DNA from: Natrinema thermotolerans DSM 11552
GTDB taxonomy: Archaea > Halobacteriota > Halobacteria > Halobacteriales > Natrialbaceae
Reading direction: 5' to 3'
Assembly: GCA_000337115.1 (NCBI GenBank)
Contig: AOIR01000058.1
Span: forward strand, 1-58,229
DNA: 58,229 nucleotides
Positions 8,304 through 16,976 of this stretch are shown piece after piece; within the stretch, counting starts at the first letter, position 1, and each line of letters begins with the position of its first letter. The translations under genes and the position numbers were made by a program. The notes beneath the pieces were generated by a model that saw only the letters and a list, made by a program, of their open reading frames with translations, did not search any database and was not told the origin of the DNA.

Positions 8304-8883
8304 TCTCCGTGTGTTCCGCACCGGTACTCATCGCGTCGACGAGTCGCGTCTCCACGAACGACCGGGCCGTTTTCGCGAACGCGAGATTCCGACGCGTCGT
8401 CTTCCATCGGGAGAGGTCGTCCCAGCCGTCCTCGTCGTCGGGTTCCAGCCGATCCACGAGTTCGTCGGGGCCCGTCGCGTCGTAGCGTTCCTCGAACTCC
8501 TGGATCCGCGCCTTCATCTCGCGGATCGAGCGCTCGAGTTCCGCTCGCGAGTGGTCGTCGGCCAGCCGCTGGACCCGCTCGAGCCGTCGCCGATCGGGAT
8601 CGCGACGGAACCGTTTCCCCGTGCCAGTCTCTTTCGTCGTCGCCCGTCCCGTCTCGGCGAGCGCCGTGAGGTGTTTGCGTGCGGTCGGTTCGGAGACGCG
8701 GGCGCGATCGGCAATCTCGCTCGCGCGCTGCCAGTCGGTCGTCCGACCTAACACCGCGTCGACGCGTTCGAACGCCGTCGTCGCGGCCCGCCATTCCGTC
8801 TCCGCGGCGTCGTTGACCTCGTCGCCGGTATCCGTCTCCGGAAACGGCTCGAGGTCGGCGACTCGTGGACCGTCCTCGCTCAT
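8296..8883 (-). CDS. Winged-helix regulator, DUF7342-like (putative antitoxin)
   Basis: A 195-residue protein with a helix-turn-helix near residues 50-95 (RASEIADRARVSEPTARKHL) followed by a long Arg/Glu-rich helical region that may dimerise. Haloarchaeal DUF7342-type proteins have this layout and often precede a small downstream partner, as here. The start ATG sits 21-30 nt below an AT-rich box, and a perfect 5-bp inverted repeat abuts that box, which suggests autoregulation. It could instead be a stand-alone transcription factor. Confidence 0.65.
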   Translation of the reverse strand: MSEDGPRVADLEPFPETDTGDEVNDAAETEWRAATTAFERVDAVLGRTTDWQRASEIADRARVSEPTARKHLTALAETGRATTKETGTGKRFRRDPDRRRLERVQRLADDHSRAELERSIREMKARIQEFEERYDATGPDELVDRLEPDDEDGWDDLSRWKTTRRNLAFAKTARSFVETRLVDAMSTGAEHTENA

Positions 8884-8903
8884 ACGCCACCGTACGTGCC
8901 GGC

Positions 8904-8927
8904 AAAAGATATGTTTTCCCCAGAAAA
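8904..8927 (-). promoter_or_regulatory. Promoter with inverted-repeat operator of the putative TA pair
   Basis: On the minus strand a CATATCTTTT box lies 21-30 nt upstream of the ATG at 8883. Immediately upstream is ttttc-ccca-gaaaa (8914-8927), a perfect 5-bp inverted repeat with a 4-nt spacer at the BRE position. Binding there would block TFB/TBP. The binding protein is inferred to be the encoded winged-helix factor. Confidence 0.45.
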
Positions 8928-8964
8928 ATATACTTGGGACGGACGTCGAAGGCGAGACCGACGC

Positions 8965-9948
8965 CTACTCGAGCCGTCCCGTTCCCACGACGCGCGGCTG
9001 TTCGCCTTCGGTCTCGGTATCGATCACCGTGTCCGCGACCCGCTCGTAGACCTCGAGCAGTCGGTCCGCGGTTCGATCGATGCTGACCTCGCGGGCGGCC
9101 GCGCGGCCGTTCGATCGCTCGTCGCGCTCGAGGACCGCGAGCAGCCCCTCGACGAGTTCCTCGTCGCTCGTCGCGACGACGGAGGGGTCAACGCCGGCCA
9201 GCCGTTCGGGGACGTCGCCGACGTCCGTGGCGACGACGGGGAGGTTGCAGGCCAGCGCCTCTTTGACCGAGTTGGGCGAGCCCTCGCTGTCGGAGGTCAA
9301 AAGCAGCGCGTCGGCGGCGTTCATGTAGTCGGCGACGGCATCGTGATCGACGCCGTGGACGGTCCGGAGCCGCACCGGTTCCTCGCGGAGGTTGTCCACG
9401 ACGGAGACGATCCGCTCGGCCCGCGGGTGGTTCTTGACCCCGCGAGCGGGCGGGTACGGAAAGAGGATATCGCGGCCCTCGTCGTCCCAGCCGACCCGTG
9501 CTTTCGCCCGCGCCTGCGGCTCGGGCCGGAACCGCTCGAGATCGACCCCGTCGGGGATCACCGTACACTCCCGTCCGAGCGCCTCGCGCATGCGATCGGA
9601 CATGACGACGACCGCGTCACAGAACGGCGCGGCCGCCTTGCTGATGGGGGCGACGGGGCCGTGGACGTCCGATCCCCACAGCGAGAGGACGATGGGCGTG
9701 CGAAGCCCCGCGAGCGCCAGCGGTGCCGTCAGCCCGTAGTGGGCGTGGATCAGGTCGTAGCCGGCCGCCGCCTCGCGGACGACCCGCGGGACGGTCCGAA
9801 CGTAGTCGACGGGCCGCCGATCGGTGTCGGCGGCGACCTCCCCGGCCACCGACAGCGTCGTAAAGGAGACGCCGCGTTCCTCGAGCGCGGCCTGTTGCTG
9901 GGTCATGAACGGGGCGTCGGCGTACGTCGTGAGCGTGAGGACCTCCAT
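8965..9948 (-). CDS. Glycosyltransferase family 4
   Basis: A 327-residue GT-B glycosyltransferase. The N-terminal acceptor domain has DLIHAHYGL and SLWGSDVHGP. The C-terminal donor-binding domain has IPDGVDLERF and the GT4 E-x7-E signature within SEGSPNSVKEALACNLPVV. No membrane segment; it would act at the inner membrane face, adding a sugar from a nucleotide donor to a growing glycan. Divergent from the DUF354 gene across a 165-bp spacer that carries a promoter box for each side. Confidence 0.9.
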   Translation of the reverse strand: MEVLTLTTYADAPFMTQQQAALEERGVSFTTLSVAGEVAADTDRRPVDYVRTVPRVVREAAAGYDLIHAHYGLTAPLALAGLRTPIVLSLWGSDVHGPVAPISKAAAPFCDAVVVMSDRMREALGRECTVIPDGVDLERFRPEPQARAKARVGWDDEGRDILFPYPPARGVKNHPRAERIVSVVDNLREEPVRLRTVHGVDHDAVADYMNAADALLLTSDSEGSPNSVKEALACNLPVVATDVGDVPERLAGVDPSVVATSDEELVEGLLAVLERDERSNGRAAAREVSIDRTADRLLEVYERVADTVIDTETEGEQPRVVGTGRLE

Positions 9949-9979
9949 CTCGACTGCGGGGGACGACGGCCCGGAGCCG

Positions 9980-9988
9980 CTTTGTTAG
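9980..9988 (-). promoter_or_regulatory. ATAACAAAG-type promoter box of the GT4 gene
   Basis: On the minus strand this reads CTAACAAAG, one mismatch from the cluster motif. It lies 32-40 nt upstream of the ATG at 9948. Confidence 0.5.
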
Positions 9989-10079
9989 CCGCGGCGCTCG
10001 AGACCGTTTTCCTTCACGTACAACGGGACGTGCCGGTCGTATCTCGAAATTTCGTCCAGCAACTGCCTGTAGTAATGCG

Positions 10080-10088
10080 ATTACAAAG
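10080..10088 (+). promoter_or_regulatory. ATAACAAAG-type promoter box of the DUF354 gene
   Basis: It reads ATTACAAAG (one mismatch), 26-34 nt upstream of the ATG at 10114. Its position argues for the 10114 start rather than the in-frame ATG at 10075, which lies before the box. Confidence 0.5.
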
Positions 10089-10113
10089 CGTCGAGGGCGG
10101 CTACCTCCCGACG

Positions 10114-11214
10114 ATGCGGATCCTCGTCCTGGCGAACACGCCGGCACACGTTCACCTGTATCGACACGCGGTCGACCGCCTCGAGCGGGCGGGCCACGAC
10201 GTCCTCGTCCTCACCCGGGAGTACGCCTGTACGACCGACCTACTCGACTACTTCGGGATGCCCTACCGGGTCTACGGCCGCCACGGGACGGACGGCTACT
10301 CGCGGCTCGGGTTCGCCCGCGAACTGGGCGGGCAGTTCCTGACGATCGGGCTCGAGGCGCTGCGGTTCGATCCGGACGTGATCTTCGGCCGGGGGCCCTA
10401 CGCGGCCTACGCCGGCACGCTCTCGCGAGCGCCGGTCGTCCTCGTCCTCGACGACGAGCCCGGCGACTTCAACCATACCGTCTCACGGCCCTTCGCCGAC
10501 TGCATCATCTCGCCCGCCGTGACTCGCCGGGATCTCGGCGACGCCCACTACACGTTCGACGGCTTCAAGGAATGTGCCTATCTCCACCCGGAGGTGTTCG
10601 AACCGACCGGCGACGTCCGGGAGTACCTCGATGTCGACCCCGACGAGCCCTACGTCATCGTCCGGTTCAACGCGCTCGACGCGCTCCACGATACCGACCT
10701 CGAGGGGTTCCGGCCCGAGCAGCGCCGCGAGCTGATCGAGCGGCTGGGCGAGGCGGCGACGGTCTTCGTCTCCGACGAGGGCAACGAGTTGGACCTGCGA
10801 GACCTCCCAGCGCGGCCCTACGACCTCCATCCTGCCCTGATCCACGACGCGATGGCCGAAGCCGAGCTGCTGGTGGCCGATACCGGGACGATGGCCACCG
10901 AGGCCGCGCTGCTTGGGACCCCGGCGTTCCGGTATCGGGGCACCGACGACCACGAGTACGGCGAGTTCCGGGCACTCGAGCGGGCCGGGCTAGCCGAACA
11001 GTTCGACGCCTACGACGCGGTCCGGGACCGGTCGCTCGAGATCCTCGCCGACGACGGGGCGAGCGACCGCTGGGAGCGCCGGCGGCAGGAGTACGTCGGC
11101 AGCCTGGTGAACCTGACCGACCTGCTGGTTGCGGTCGCGGAATCCCGGGGCTCGATCGCCCGGCTTGAGGGCGAGGCAAAGCGGGCGCTCCGCCCTCGAT
11201 CGCACTCCCTGTGA
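10114..11214 (+). CDS. DUF354 family protein (GT-B-like, glycan cluster)
   Basis: A 366-residue protein with the DUF354 pattern: MRILVLANTPAHVHLYRHAV at the N-terminus, then PDVIFGRGPYAA, a FNALDALHD strand, and DTGTMATEAALLGTPAFR as the nucleotide-binding C-terminal motif. The fold resembles UDP-GlcNAc 2-epimerase and GT-B transferases, and members sit in archaeal surface-polysaccharide loci. A specific reaction is not established. The frame is open far upstream, but the promoter box and conserved N-terminus set the start. Divergent from the GT4 gene. Confidence 0.8.
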   Translation: MRILVLANTPAHVHLYRHAVDRLERAGHDVLVLTREYACTTDLLDYFGMPYRVYGRHGTDGYSRLGFARELGGQFLTIGLEALRFDPDVIFGRGPYAAYAGTLSRAPVVLVLDDEPGDFNHTVSRPFADCIISPAVTRRDLGDAHYTFDGFKECAYLHPEVFEPTGDVREYLDVDPDEPYVIVRFNALDALHDTDLEGFRPEQRRELIERLGEAATVFVSDEGNELDLRDLPARPYDLHPALIHDAMAEAELLVADTGTMATEAALLGTPAFRYRGTDDHEYGEFRALERAGLAEQFDAYDAVRDRSLEILADDGASDRWERRRQEYVGSLVNLTDLLVAVAESRGSIARLEGEAKRALRPRSHSL

Positions 11215-11310
11215 GGTTCCGGACACTCGTTCAGTAATAATAATGTCGTACCGACAGTCGCGAAACACTTATGACTCGCTCTGGAATAGGAGCGATCACC
11301 ACCCCGTTCT

Positions 11311-11514
11311 ATGAGCCTCTCCACCCTCCTCGGTGACCTGTTCTCCGACGCGGAGTCGGGGACGGACGCCCCCGAACCCGCTACGGAGAGCGGGGAAGAC
11401 GGGTCGGTCACCGTCCTCCACGAGTGTCGAAACTGTGGAACCAACGTCTCGGCCGAGACGAGCCGTTGTCCCGCCTGTGAGAGCCAGGAGATCGTCACCT
11501 ACTCGATCGAGTAG
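11311..11514 (+). CDS. Small zinc-ribbon protein
   Basis: A 67-residue protein with an acidic N-terminal half and a C-terminal zinc ribbon made of two CxxC knuckles (CRNCG and CPACE). Such single-ribbon proteins are common in Halobacteria and may bind nucleic acid or partner proteins. A TATA-like ACTTATGAC lies about 40 nt upstream of the ATG. It lies alone between the DUF354 gene and the convergent GT2 gene. No specific function can be assigned. Confidence 0.85.
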   Translation: MSLSTLLGDLFSDAESGTDAPEPATESGEDGSVTVLHECRNCGTNVSAETSRCPACESQEIVTYSIE

Positions 11515-11605
11515 CCCTACTCTCTCGGCGGCGACGACGCGGCTCGAGCCGCTGCTGTTGCTCTCGACTCCCTCTCACTCCCCTTTCTCCCTCGGCGCCG
11601 CGTCG

Positions 11606-12685
11606 CTACGGGTCCTGCCGTGCCGGCGCTCGGTTCTCGCGGCTGACAGGCTCCGCATCGCCCTCGCGGTCGGCACACGGGCGCTCGAGGTCCTCGCTCG
11701 CCGCGGCGTCGAGTCTGATCGCGGAGCCGAGCGAGACGAGGCCGAGCATGGTGGCGACGAACGACGCGAGTCCGGCGGTGAACCCGTCCCCCTCGCGAGT
11801 CGCTCGGGCGGCCGATCCGGCTAGTCCGATCAGCCCGCCGGCCAGGCCCAGCGAGCCGACGGCGTAGTGGACGACGGCCGGGTTGAACGACCGGGCGACG
11901 TACTTGGTCTTCAGCCGCCAGCAGAAACTACGCAGCAACAGCAGGGAGACGAACCGGACGAACGGCACGTAGCGGATGCTGCTCTCCTCGTCGCCGTAGA
12001 CGGCCGACATGGGGACGTCCGCGACCCGGCGATCGGCGACGTTGAGGTGGGTCAGGATGTGGTTGAGGAAGCCGTACCGGTCGGTGATCGCCTCGAGGTC
12101 GAGGTCCTCGATCGTCTCCCGCGAGATGGCGGTGTAGCCGTTCTGGGGGTCCCCGATCGACCAGTAGCCCGACGCGAACTTCGAGAGGCCGGTGAGGACG
12201 GCGTTGCCGAACAGACGGAACCTCGACATCTCCGCGCGGTCCGCGGGGCTGCGCAGCCGGTTGCCCTTCGCGTAGTCGGCCTCGCCCGTGGCGACCGGGT
12301 CGACGATCCGATCGAGGATCGCGGGGTCCATCTGGCCGTCGCCGTTCATCACGGCGACGACGTCCATCCCGTCCGCGGCGGCCCGCCGGTAGCCGGTCTT
12401 GACGGCCGCCCCGTAGCCGCGGTTTGCCTCGTGGCGGATCGGGACGACCCGGCGATCGTCGCCCCCGTCGGCCACGGCGACGGCCGGATCGGCACCCTCG
12501 CTTGCCGCCCGCTCGTTGAGCCGCTCGGCGACCCGCTGAATCACGCTCCAACTCTCGTCCGGCGAGGCGTCGTCGACGGCGTAGATCCGATCGACGAAGT
12601 CGGGGACGGTCTCGATGACTCGCCCGACGAACGCCGCCTCGTCGTAGGCCGTGACGACGACGCCGATCCGCTTTCCCTTATACAT
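11606..12685 (-). CDS. Glycosyltransferase family 2 with C-terminal membrane helices
   Basis: A 359-residue GT-A transferase. GVVVTAYDEAAFVGRVI opens the nucleotide-binding domain, the metal DxD-type site is in VMNGDGQMDP, and QNGYTAISRE is the acceptor-side motif of DPM1/DPG-like enzymes. Two hydrophobic helices near residues 265-325 anchor it in the membrane. It likely moves a sugar, probably the operon's own uronic acid product, to a polyprenyl phosphate or lipid-linked acceptor on the cytoplasmic face. The ATG overlaps the dehydrogenase stop by 8 nt. Last gene of the five-gene operon. Confidence 0.88.
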   Translation of the reverse strand: MYKGKRIGVVVTAYDEAAFVGRVIETVPDFVDRIYAVDDASPDESWSVIQRVAERLNERAASEGADPAVAVADGGDDRRVVPIRHEANRGYGAAVKTGYRRAAADGMDVVAVMNGDGQMDPAILDRIVDPVATGEADYAKGNRLRSPADRAEMSRFRLFGNAVLTGLSKFASGYWSIGDPQNGYTAISRETIEDLDLEAITDRYGFLNHILTHLNVADRRVADVPMSAVYGDEESSIRYVPFVRFVSLLLLRSFCWRLKTKYVARSFNPAVVHYAVGSLGLAGGLIGLAGSAARATREGDGFTAGLASFVATMLGLVSLGSAIRLDAAASEDLERPCADREGDAEPVSRENRAPARQDP

Positions 12686-14165
12686 CGGTTCCTCCGTCGG
12701 TCGTCGCCGGCGTCGTTTCGGCGTCGCCGCCGTCCGTTCCACCGCCCTCACGACGCTGGCCTCGAGGCGGTCGCCCGTCGCTCGAGCCCGCGAGGTCGTA
12801 CTCCCGATGGTGCGTCCCCGAGAGGTCGACCGCGTCCCGGCCGTCGACGACGACCATCGGCTCGAGGGCCTCCCACGCGATTCGGTCGAACGCGGCGTGG
12901 GGCGTGACGACCACCGCGGCGTCGAACCCCTCGCCACGTAGTTCGTCGATCTCGACGGGCCGCGCGCCGTAGTCGACCGGATCGACGAGCGGGTCGACGC
13001 CCGCGACGTCGGCCCCGAACTCGTCCAGCGCGTCGATGACTCCCAGCGCGGGCGAGGCGCGAGTCTCCTCGACACCGGGCCGATACGTGATCCCGAGAAC
13101 GACGACCGCGGCGTCCGCGAGGTCGGTGCCCTCGCGGGCGAGTTCCCGCTCGAGGCGCTCGACGACAGTCGCGGGCATCCCGTCGTTGACCCGGCGGGCC
13201 GTCTCCGTCACGGCCATGGACTCGTCGGTCCGACCGAGCAGGAAGTGCGGGTAGTAGGGGATGCAGTGGCCGCCGACGCCCGGCCCGGGGTCGTGGAGCT
13301 GGCACATCGGCAGGTCGTTGGCGGTGTCGATCGCCTCGCGCACCGAGATCTCGAGTTCGTCCGCGAGCCGGCCGAGTTCGTTGGCCAGCCCGATGTTGAC
13401 GTCGCGGTAGATCCCCTCGAAGACCTTGACCGCCTCGGCGGTCGTCGCATCCGAGACGGGGTGGACCGCGTTGTCGGAGAGTTCGTCGTAGACGACGGCC
13501 GCGGCTCGGGTACTCTCCGGGTCGACCCCGCCGACGACCTTCGGGTACTGGCCGCGGATGTCCCGCAGGGCGGTCCCCGAGGACGTCCGCTCCGGACAGA
13601 ACGCCAGTCCGAACTCGTCGGGCGCGAGGCCGCTCTCGCTCGCGAGATGGGGCCGGAGGACGTCGCGGCAGGTCCCCGGCGGCAGCGTCGACTCGGCGAT
13701 CACGAGATCACCGGGGGCCAGTCCGGCCGCGATGTCGTCGGCGACCGACTCGATGGTCGTCAGGTCGGGCTCGTTCTCCGCGTCCAGCAGCGTCGGCACG
13801 ATGATCACGTGGATCCGCGCCGCCGCGGCCGCCGCCGGGCCGTCGGTCGTCGCCGCGAGCCGCCCGGCCGCGACCTGCTCGGTAACCAGCTCGTCGAGTC
13901 CGGGCTCGCCGATCACGTGGCTCCCGCCGTCCGCGACGGTTTCGACTACCTCGGGATCGACGTCGACGCCGGTGACGTTCCCCGTCGTCTCGGCGTAGAC
14001 CGCCGCCAGCGGCAGCCCCATTTTGCCCAGCCCGTAGACGGCGACGGGAACCTCGCCGTCCGTCAACCGCTCGCGCTGGCGGTCCGGGGACAGCTGCGAA
14101 CCGTAGAGCCCCTCGACGGTCGCCCCGGCTCCATCGTCGCGTTCGTCGTTCGATCCCGCGACCAT
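12678..14165 (-). CDS. UDP-N-acetyl-sugar 6-dehydrogenase (WbpA/WecC type)
   Basis: A 495-residue nucleotide-sugar dehydrogenase. YGLGKMGLPLAAVYAE near residue 45 is the NAD site, ESTLPPGT and FCPERT are substrate-domain motifs, and the catalytic Cys is in GVGGHCIPYYP. It oxidises C6 of UDP-GlcNAc or UDP-ManNAc to the uronic acid in two NAD-dependent steps. Its neighbours (3-dehydrogenase, aminotransferase, acetyltransferase) favour UDP-GlcNAc as substrate, as for bacterial WbpA. The first 35 residues and a Gly/Asp-rich tail of about 50 residues are extra. The start overlaps the upstream stop by 1 nt (TGATG). Confidence 0.9.
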   Translation of the reverse strand: MVAGSNDERDDGAGATVEGLYGSQLSPDRQRERLTDGEVPVAVYGLGKMGLPLAAVYAETTGNVTGVDVDPEVVETVADGGSHVIGEPGLDELVTEQVAAGRLAATTDGPAAAAAARIHVIIVPTLLDAENEPDLTTIESVADDIAAGLAPGDLVIAESTLPPGTCRDVLRPHLASESGLAPDEFGLAFCPERTSSGTALRDIRGQYPKVVGGVDPESTRAAAVVYDELSDNAVHPVSDATTAEAVKVFEGIYRDVNIGLANELGRLADELEISVREAIDTANDLPMCQLHDPGPGVGGHCIPYYPHFLLGRTDESMAVTETARRVNDGMPATVVERLERELAREGTDLADAAVVVLGITYRPGVEETRASPALGVIDALDEFGADVAGVDPLVDPVDYGARPVEIDELRGEGFDAAVVVTPHAAFDRIAWEALEPMVVVDGRDAVDLSGTHHREYDLAGSSDGRPPRGQRREGGGTDGGDAETTPATTDGGTDV

Positions 14166-15190
14166 CAGGCTTCCACCTCCCGGTCCTGGGGGAGTTCGTC
14201 GTCGGAGTCGTCGGACGGCCCCGCAGCGAGCCGGTCGATCAACTGGACCGTCTCGAGGGCCGCGATCCCGTCGTCGGCGGTGACTTCCGGCACCGAGCCG
14301 GTCCGGACGGCCTCGAGAAACGACTCGAGTTCGTACCGGAGCGGCTCGCCGTTGTCGACGTGTGGCCGCTCGACGACGCTCTCGTGGCGGTAGCGGGGCT
14401 GGCCGTCGTCGGCGAGGTACTCGGGGTAGGAGTCGCGATGGATCAACACCGACTGCTCGAGGTAGTCGACCTCGACGAGACACTCGCGGGCGGTGACGGT
14501 CAGTTTCCGCACCTTCTTCTGGGTGACGCGGCTCGCGGTCACCGTGGCGATGGCGTCGCCGTACTCGAGCGTCGCGGTGGCGTAGCGGCCGTTCTCGGTC
14601 CCCATCGCGGCGACCGATCGGGGCCGTTCACCAAGCAGCGCGCCGACGATGTCGACGTCGTGGACCATCAGATCGAAGACGACGTTGTCCGTCGCCGTCC
14701 GGTCGATCGGCGGCCCGAGCCGCTCGGCCTCGACGCTGATCACGTCGAGGTCGTCGATCAGGTCCGAAAGCGTCCGGACGGCCGGGTTGAACCGCTCGAT
14801 GTGGCCCACCTGGAGGACCAGCCCGGCCTCGCGAGCCTGCTCGGCGAGGCGCTGGCCCTGCTCGACGGTCTCGGCGATCGGCTTCTCGACGAGGACGTCG
14901 ACCCCGGCCTCGAGACACGTCGAGACCGTCTCGTAATGCACGTGGGTCGGCACCGCCACCGTCACGGCGTCACAGCGCTCGCAAAGCGTCTCGAGGTCGA
15001 TCGCCTCCGTTCCGTACTCGGCGGCGACGCGGCGGGCGACCGCGTCGTCGTGGTCGGTGATGCCGGCCAGTTCGACGCCCGGGAGTTCGCGGTAGACCCG
15101 TGCGTGGTTCTCGCCCATGGAGCCGACGCCGACGACGCCGGCGCGGAGCTGTTCCTCGGTCGTCGCGTTCGCTCGATCGTCTGTACTCAT
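14165..15190 (-). CDS. Gfo/Idh/MocA oxidoreductase, UDP-sugar 3-dehydrogenase type (WbpB/WlbA-like)
   Basis: A 341-residue oxidoreductase. The Rossmann motif GVVGVGSMGENHARVY is near residue 17, EKPIAET holds the catalytic Lys, and VGHIERFNPAV is the motif characteristic of WlbA/WbpB enzymes that oxidise C3 of UDP-GlcNAcA. The 3-keto sugar would go directly to the adjacent aminotransferase. ATGA overlap with the aminotransferase stop; 1-nt overlap with the dehydrogenase start. Confidence 0.87.
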   Translation of the reverse strand: MSTDDRANATTEEQLRAGVVGVGSMGENHARVYRELPGVELAGITDHDDAVARRVAAEYGTEAIDLETLCERCDAVTVAVPTHVHYETVSTCLEAGVDVLVEKPIAETVEQGQRLAEQAREAGLVLQVGHIERFNPAVRTLSDLIDDLDVISVEAERLGPPIDRTATDNVVFDLMVHDVDIVGALLGERPRSVAAMGTENGRYATATLEYGDAIATVTASRVTQKKVRKLTVTARECLVEVDYLEQSVLIHRDSYPEYLADDGQPRYRHESVVERPHVDNGEPLRYELESFLEAVRTGSVPEVTADDGIAALETVQLIDRLAAGPSDDSDDELPQDREVEA

Positions 15191-16389
15191 TGGGTCGTGA
15201 AATGGTCGCGGACTGCTTCGACGACGGTCCGCCTGTCGCGCTCGGAGAGGGTCGGGTGGACGGGCAGGGACAGCACCTCGTCGGCCGCCCGTTCGGCCAC
15301 CGGGAACTTGGCCGCGGCCGAACTCACCGTCTCGTAGGCCGGCTGGCGGTGGATCGGCGTCTCGTAATAGATCCCCGTTCCCACGTCGCGGTCCTCGAGG
15401 GTCGCCGCGAGGGCGTCCCGGTCGTCGGTCCGGACGGTGTACTGGTGGTAGACGTGCCGGTAGCCGGCCGGCTCCGTCGGCGTTTCGACCGGCAGCTCGG
15501 CCAGTGCCTCGTCGTAGACGGCGGCGTTCTCGCGGCGCGCTCGATTGCGTTCGGCGAGCCGATCGAGTTGCGCGCGGCCGATCGCCGCCTCGAGGCTGGT
15601 CATCCGGTAGTTGTGTCCCAGTTCGACGTGATCGTAGCCACCGGTCCCACCGACGTCGCGCCCGTGGTTGACGTAGCTCGCGGCGCGCTCGGCGACGTCG
15701 TCGCGGTCGGTGACGATCATCCCGCCTTCGGCGGTGGTCATGTTCTTGGTGGGATAAAACGAGAAGCAGGCGGCGTCGCCGAAGCCGCCGACTCGGGTGC
15801 CATCGACGGCCGCGCCGTGGGCCTGACAGGCGTCCTCGAGGACGAACAGGTCGTGGTCGTCGGCGATCTCACAGAGAGCCGCCATGTCGGCGGGCAGCCC
15901 GTAGAGGTGGACCGGCAGGAGGCCGACGACGTCGTCGCGCTCCCGGAGGACGCGCCGCACGTCGGCCGGGTCCAGCGTGTACGTCTCGGGATCGATGTCG
16001 GCGAAGACCGGTTTGCCGCCTGCCAACCGGACGGCGTTCGCACTCGCGACGAAGGAAAACGGTGAGGTGAGTACCGCATCGCCGTCTTCGAGCCCGATCG
16101 CCTCGAGGGCGGCGTGCAGCGCGGTCGTGCCGTTCGAGGTCGCGACTCCGGCATCGGTCCCACAGTAGGCGGCGAACTCGTCCTCGAAGGCCCTGACCTC
16201 CGGTCCGTCGGCGAGGCGGCCGTCCGCGAGGAGCGACTCGACCCGCTCGAGGGCCGCCTCACTCAGTTCCGGATCGGCGATCGGGACGGGGCCGGCACCG
16301 GGGTCGACCTCGGTTGCCGCGGTCTCGTCCGACCCGGCCGTTCCCTCGAGGCCGCCGTCGGGCTCGGCGTTCGTTTCGGTGTCGGTCAT
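15187..16389 (-). CDS. DegT/DnrJ/EryC1 (WbpE-like) sugar aminotransferase
   Basis: A 400-residue PLP aminotransferase. TSNGTTALHAAL binds the cofactor phosphate, VLEDACQAHGA holds the Asp that contacts the pyridine nitrogen, and the Schiff-base Lys is in FYPTKNMTTAEGG. C-terminal GIYYETPIHRQPAY shapes the sugar site. It should aminate the 3-keto group made by the neighbouring oxidoreductase. The first 35 residues are an acidic extension. ATG 16389 is chosen because it overlaps the acetyltransferase stop (ATGA). Reading further upstream gives only Arg-rich out-of-frame-like sequence. Confidence 0.9.
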   Translation of the reverse strand: MTDTETNAEPDGGLEGTAGSDETAATEVDPGAGPVPIADPELSEAALERVESLLADGRLADGPEVRAFEDEFAAYCGTDAGVATSNGTTALHAALEAIGLEDGDAVLTSPFSFVASANAVRLAGGKPVFADIDPETYTLDPADVRRVLRERDDVVGLLPVHLYGLPADMAALCEIADDHDLFVLEDACQAHGAAVDGTRVGGFGDAACFSFYPTKNMTTAEGGMIVTDRDDVAERAASYVNHGRDVGGTGGYDHVELGHNYRMTSLEAAIGRAQLDRLAERNRARRENAAVYDEALAELPVETPTEPAGYRHVYHQYTVRTDDRDALAATLEDRDVGTGIYYETPIHRQPAYETVSSAAAKFPVAERAADEVLSLPVHPTLSERDRRTVVEAVRDHFTTQ

Positions 16390-16976
16390 GCGAGCCGGTT
16401 CTCCCCCTCGAGCGGCTCCGGCAGCGGTTGCGTCGTCGCCGGCGACCCGACGGCCAGTCGTCCGGCCGGTACGTCCTCCGTGACGACGGCCCCGGCCGCG
16501 ACGAAGGCGTTCTCGCCGATCGTCACGCCGGGCAGGACGGTCGCGTTCGCGCCGACCGACGCGCCGTCCTCGATCGTCGGCCCCTCGAGCCCGTCGTCGG
16601 TCCGGACCGGGTACTCGTCGTTGGTGAGGACGGCGCCCGGCCCGACGAAGACGTTGGAGCCGATCGTCGTCTCGGTCGGGACGTAGACGTTCGTCTGGAG
16701 GCTGACGTGGGAGCCGATCGTCGTCTCGCCGTCGATGACGGTCTTGGTCCCGACGAGGACGTCGTCGCCGATCGTCGTCCCCTCGCGGACCAGCACGTCG
16801 TGGCCCGTCGCGAACCCGTCGCCGATCCGAACGTCGCCGTAGACGATCGAGCCGGCCCTGATCGTCGCGTCGTCGCCGAGCCGGGTCGGCTCGTCGAACT
16901 CGCCGTAGCCGACCGTCGCGTCGTCGTCGATCGTACAGCCGTCGCCGCGGACGACCTCGCGTACCGTCTCGCTCAT
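16386..16976 (-). CDS. Left-handed beta-helix N-acetyltransferase (WbpD/WlbB-like)
   Basis: A 196-residue hexapeptide-repeat acyltransferase. Imperfect six-residue turns run through residues 15-180. GPGAVLTNDEYPV in the loop matches the WlbB/WbpD family, and AVGSPA closes the helix. It would transfer acetyl from acetyl-CoA to the new 3-amino group, giving the 2,3-diacetamido-uronic acid nucleotide sugar. First structural gene of the operon. Its start codon overlaps the stop of a 37-residue upstream ORF. Confidence 0.9.
   Translation of the reverse strand: MSETVREVVRGDGCTIDDDATVGYGEFDEPTRLGDDATIRAGSIVYGDVRIGDGFATGHDVLVREGTTIGDDVLVGTKTVIDGETTIGSHVSLQTNVYVPTETTIGSNVFVGPGAVLTNDEYPVRTDDGLEGPTIEDGASVGANATVLPGVTIGENAFVAAGAVVTEDVPAGRLAVGSPATTQPLPEPLEGENRLA

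Noticed and set aside
8896-10113. Upstream extension of the DUF354 frame
   Set aside because: It runs antisense through the GT4 gene and past the promoter box; only the part after 10114 resembles the family.
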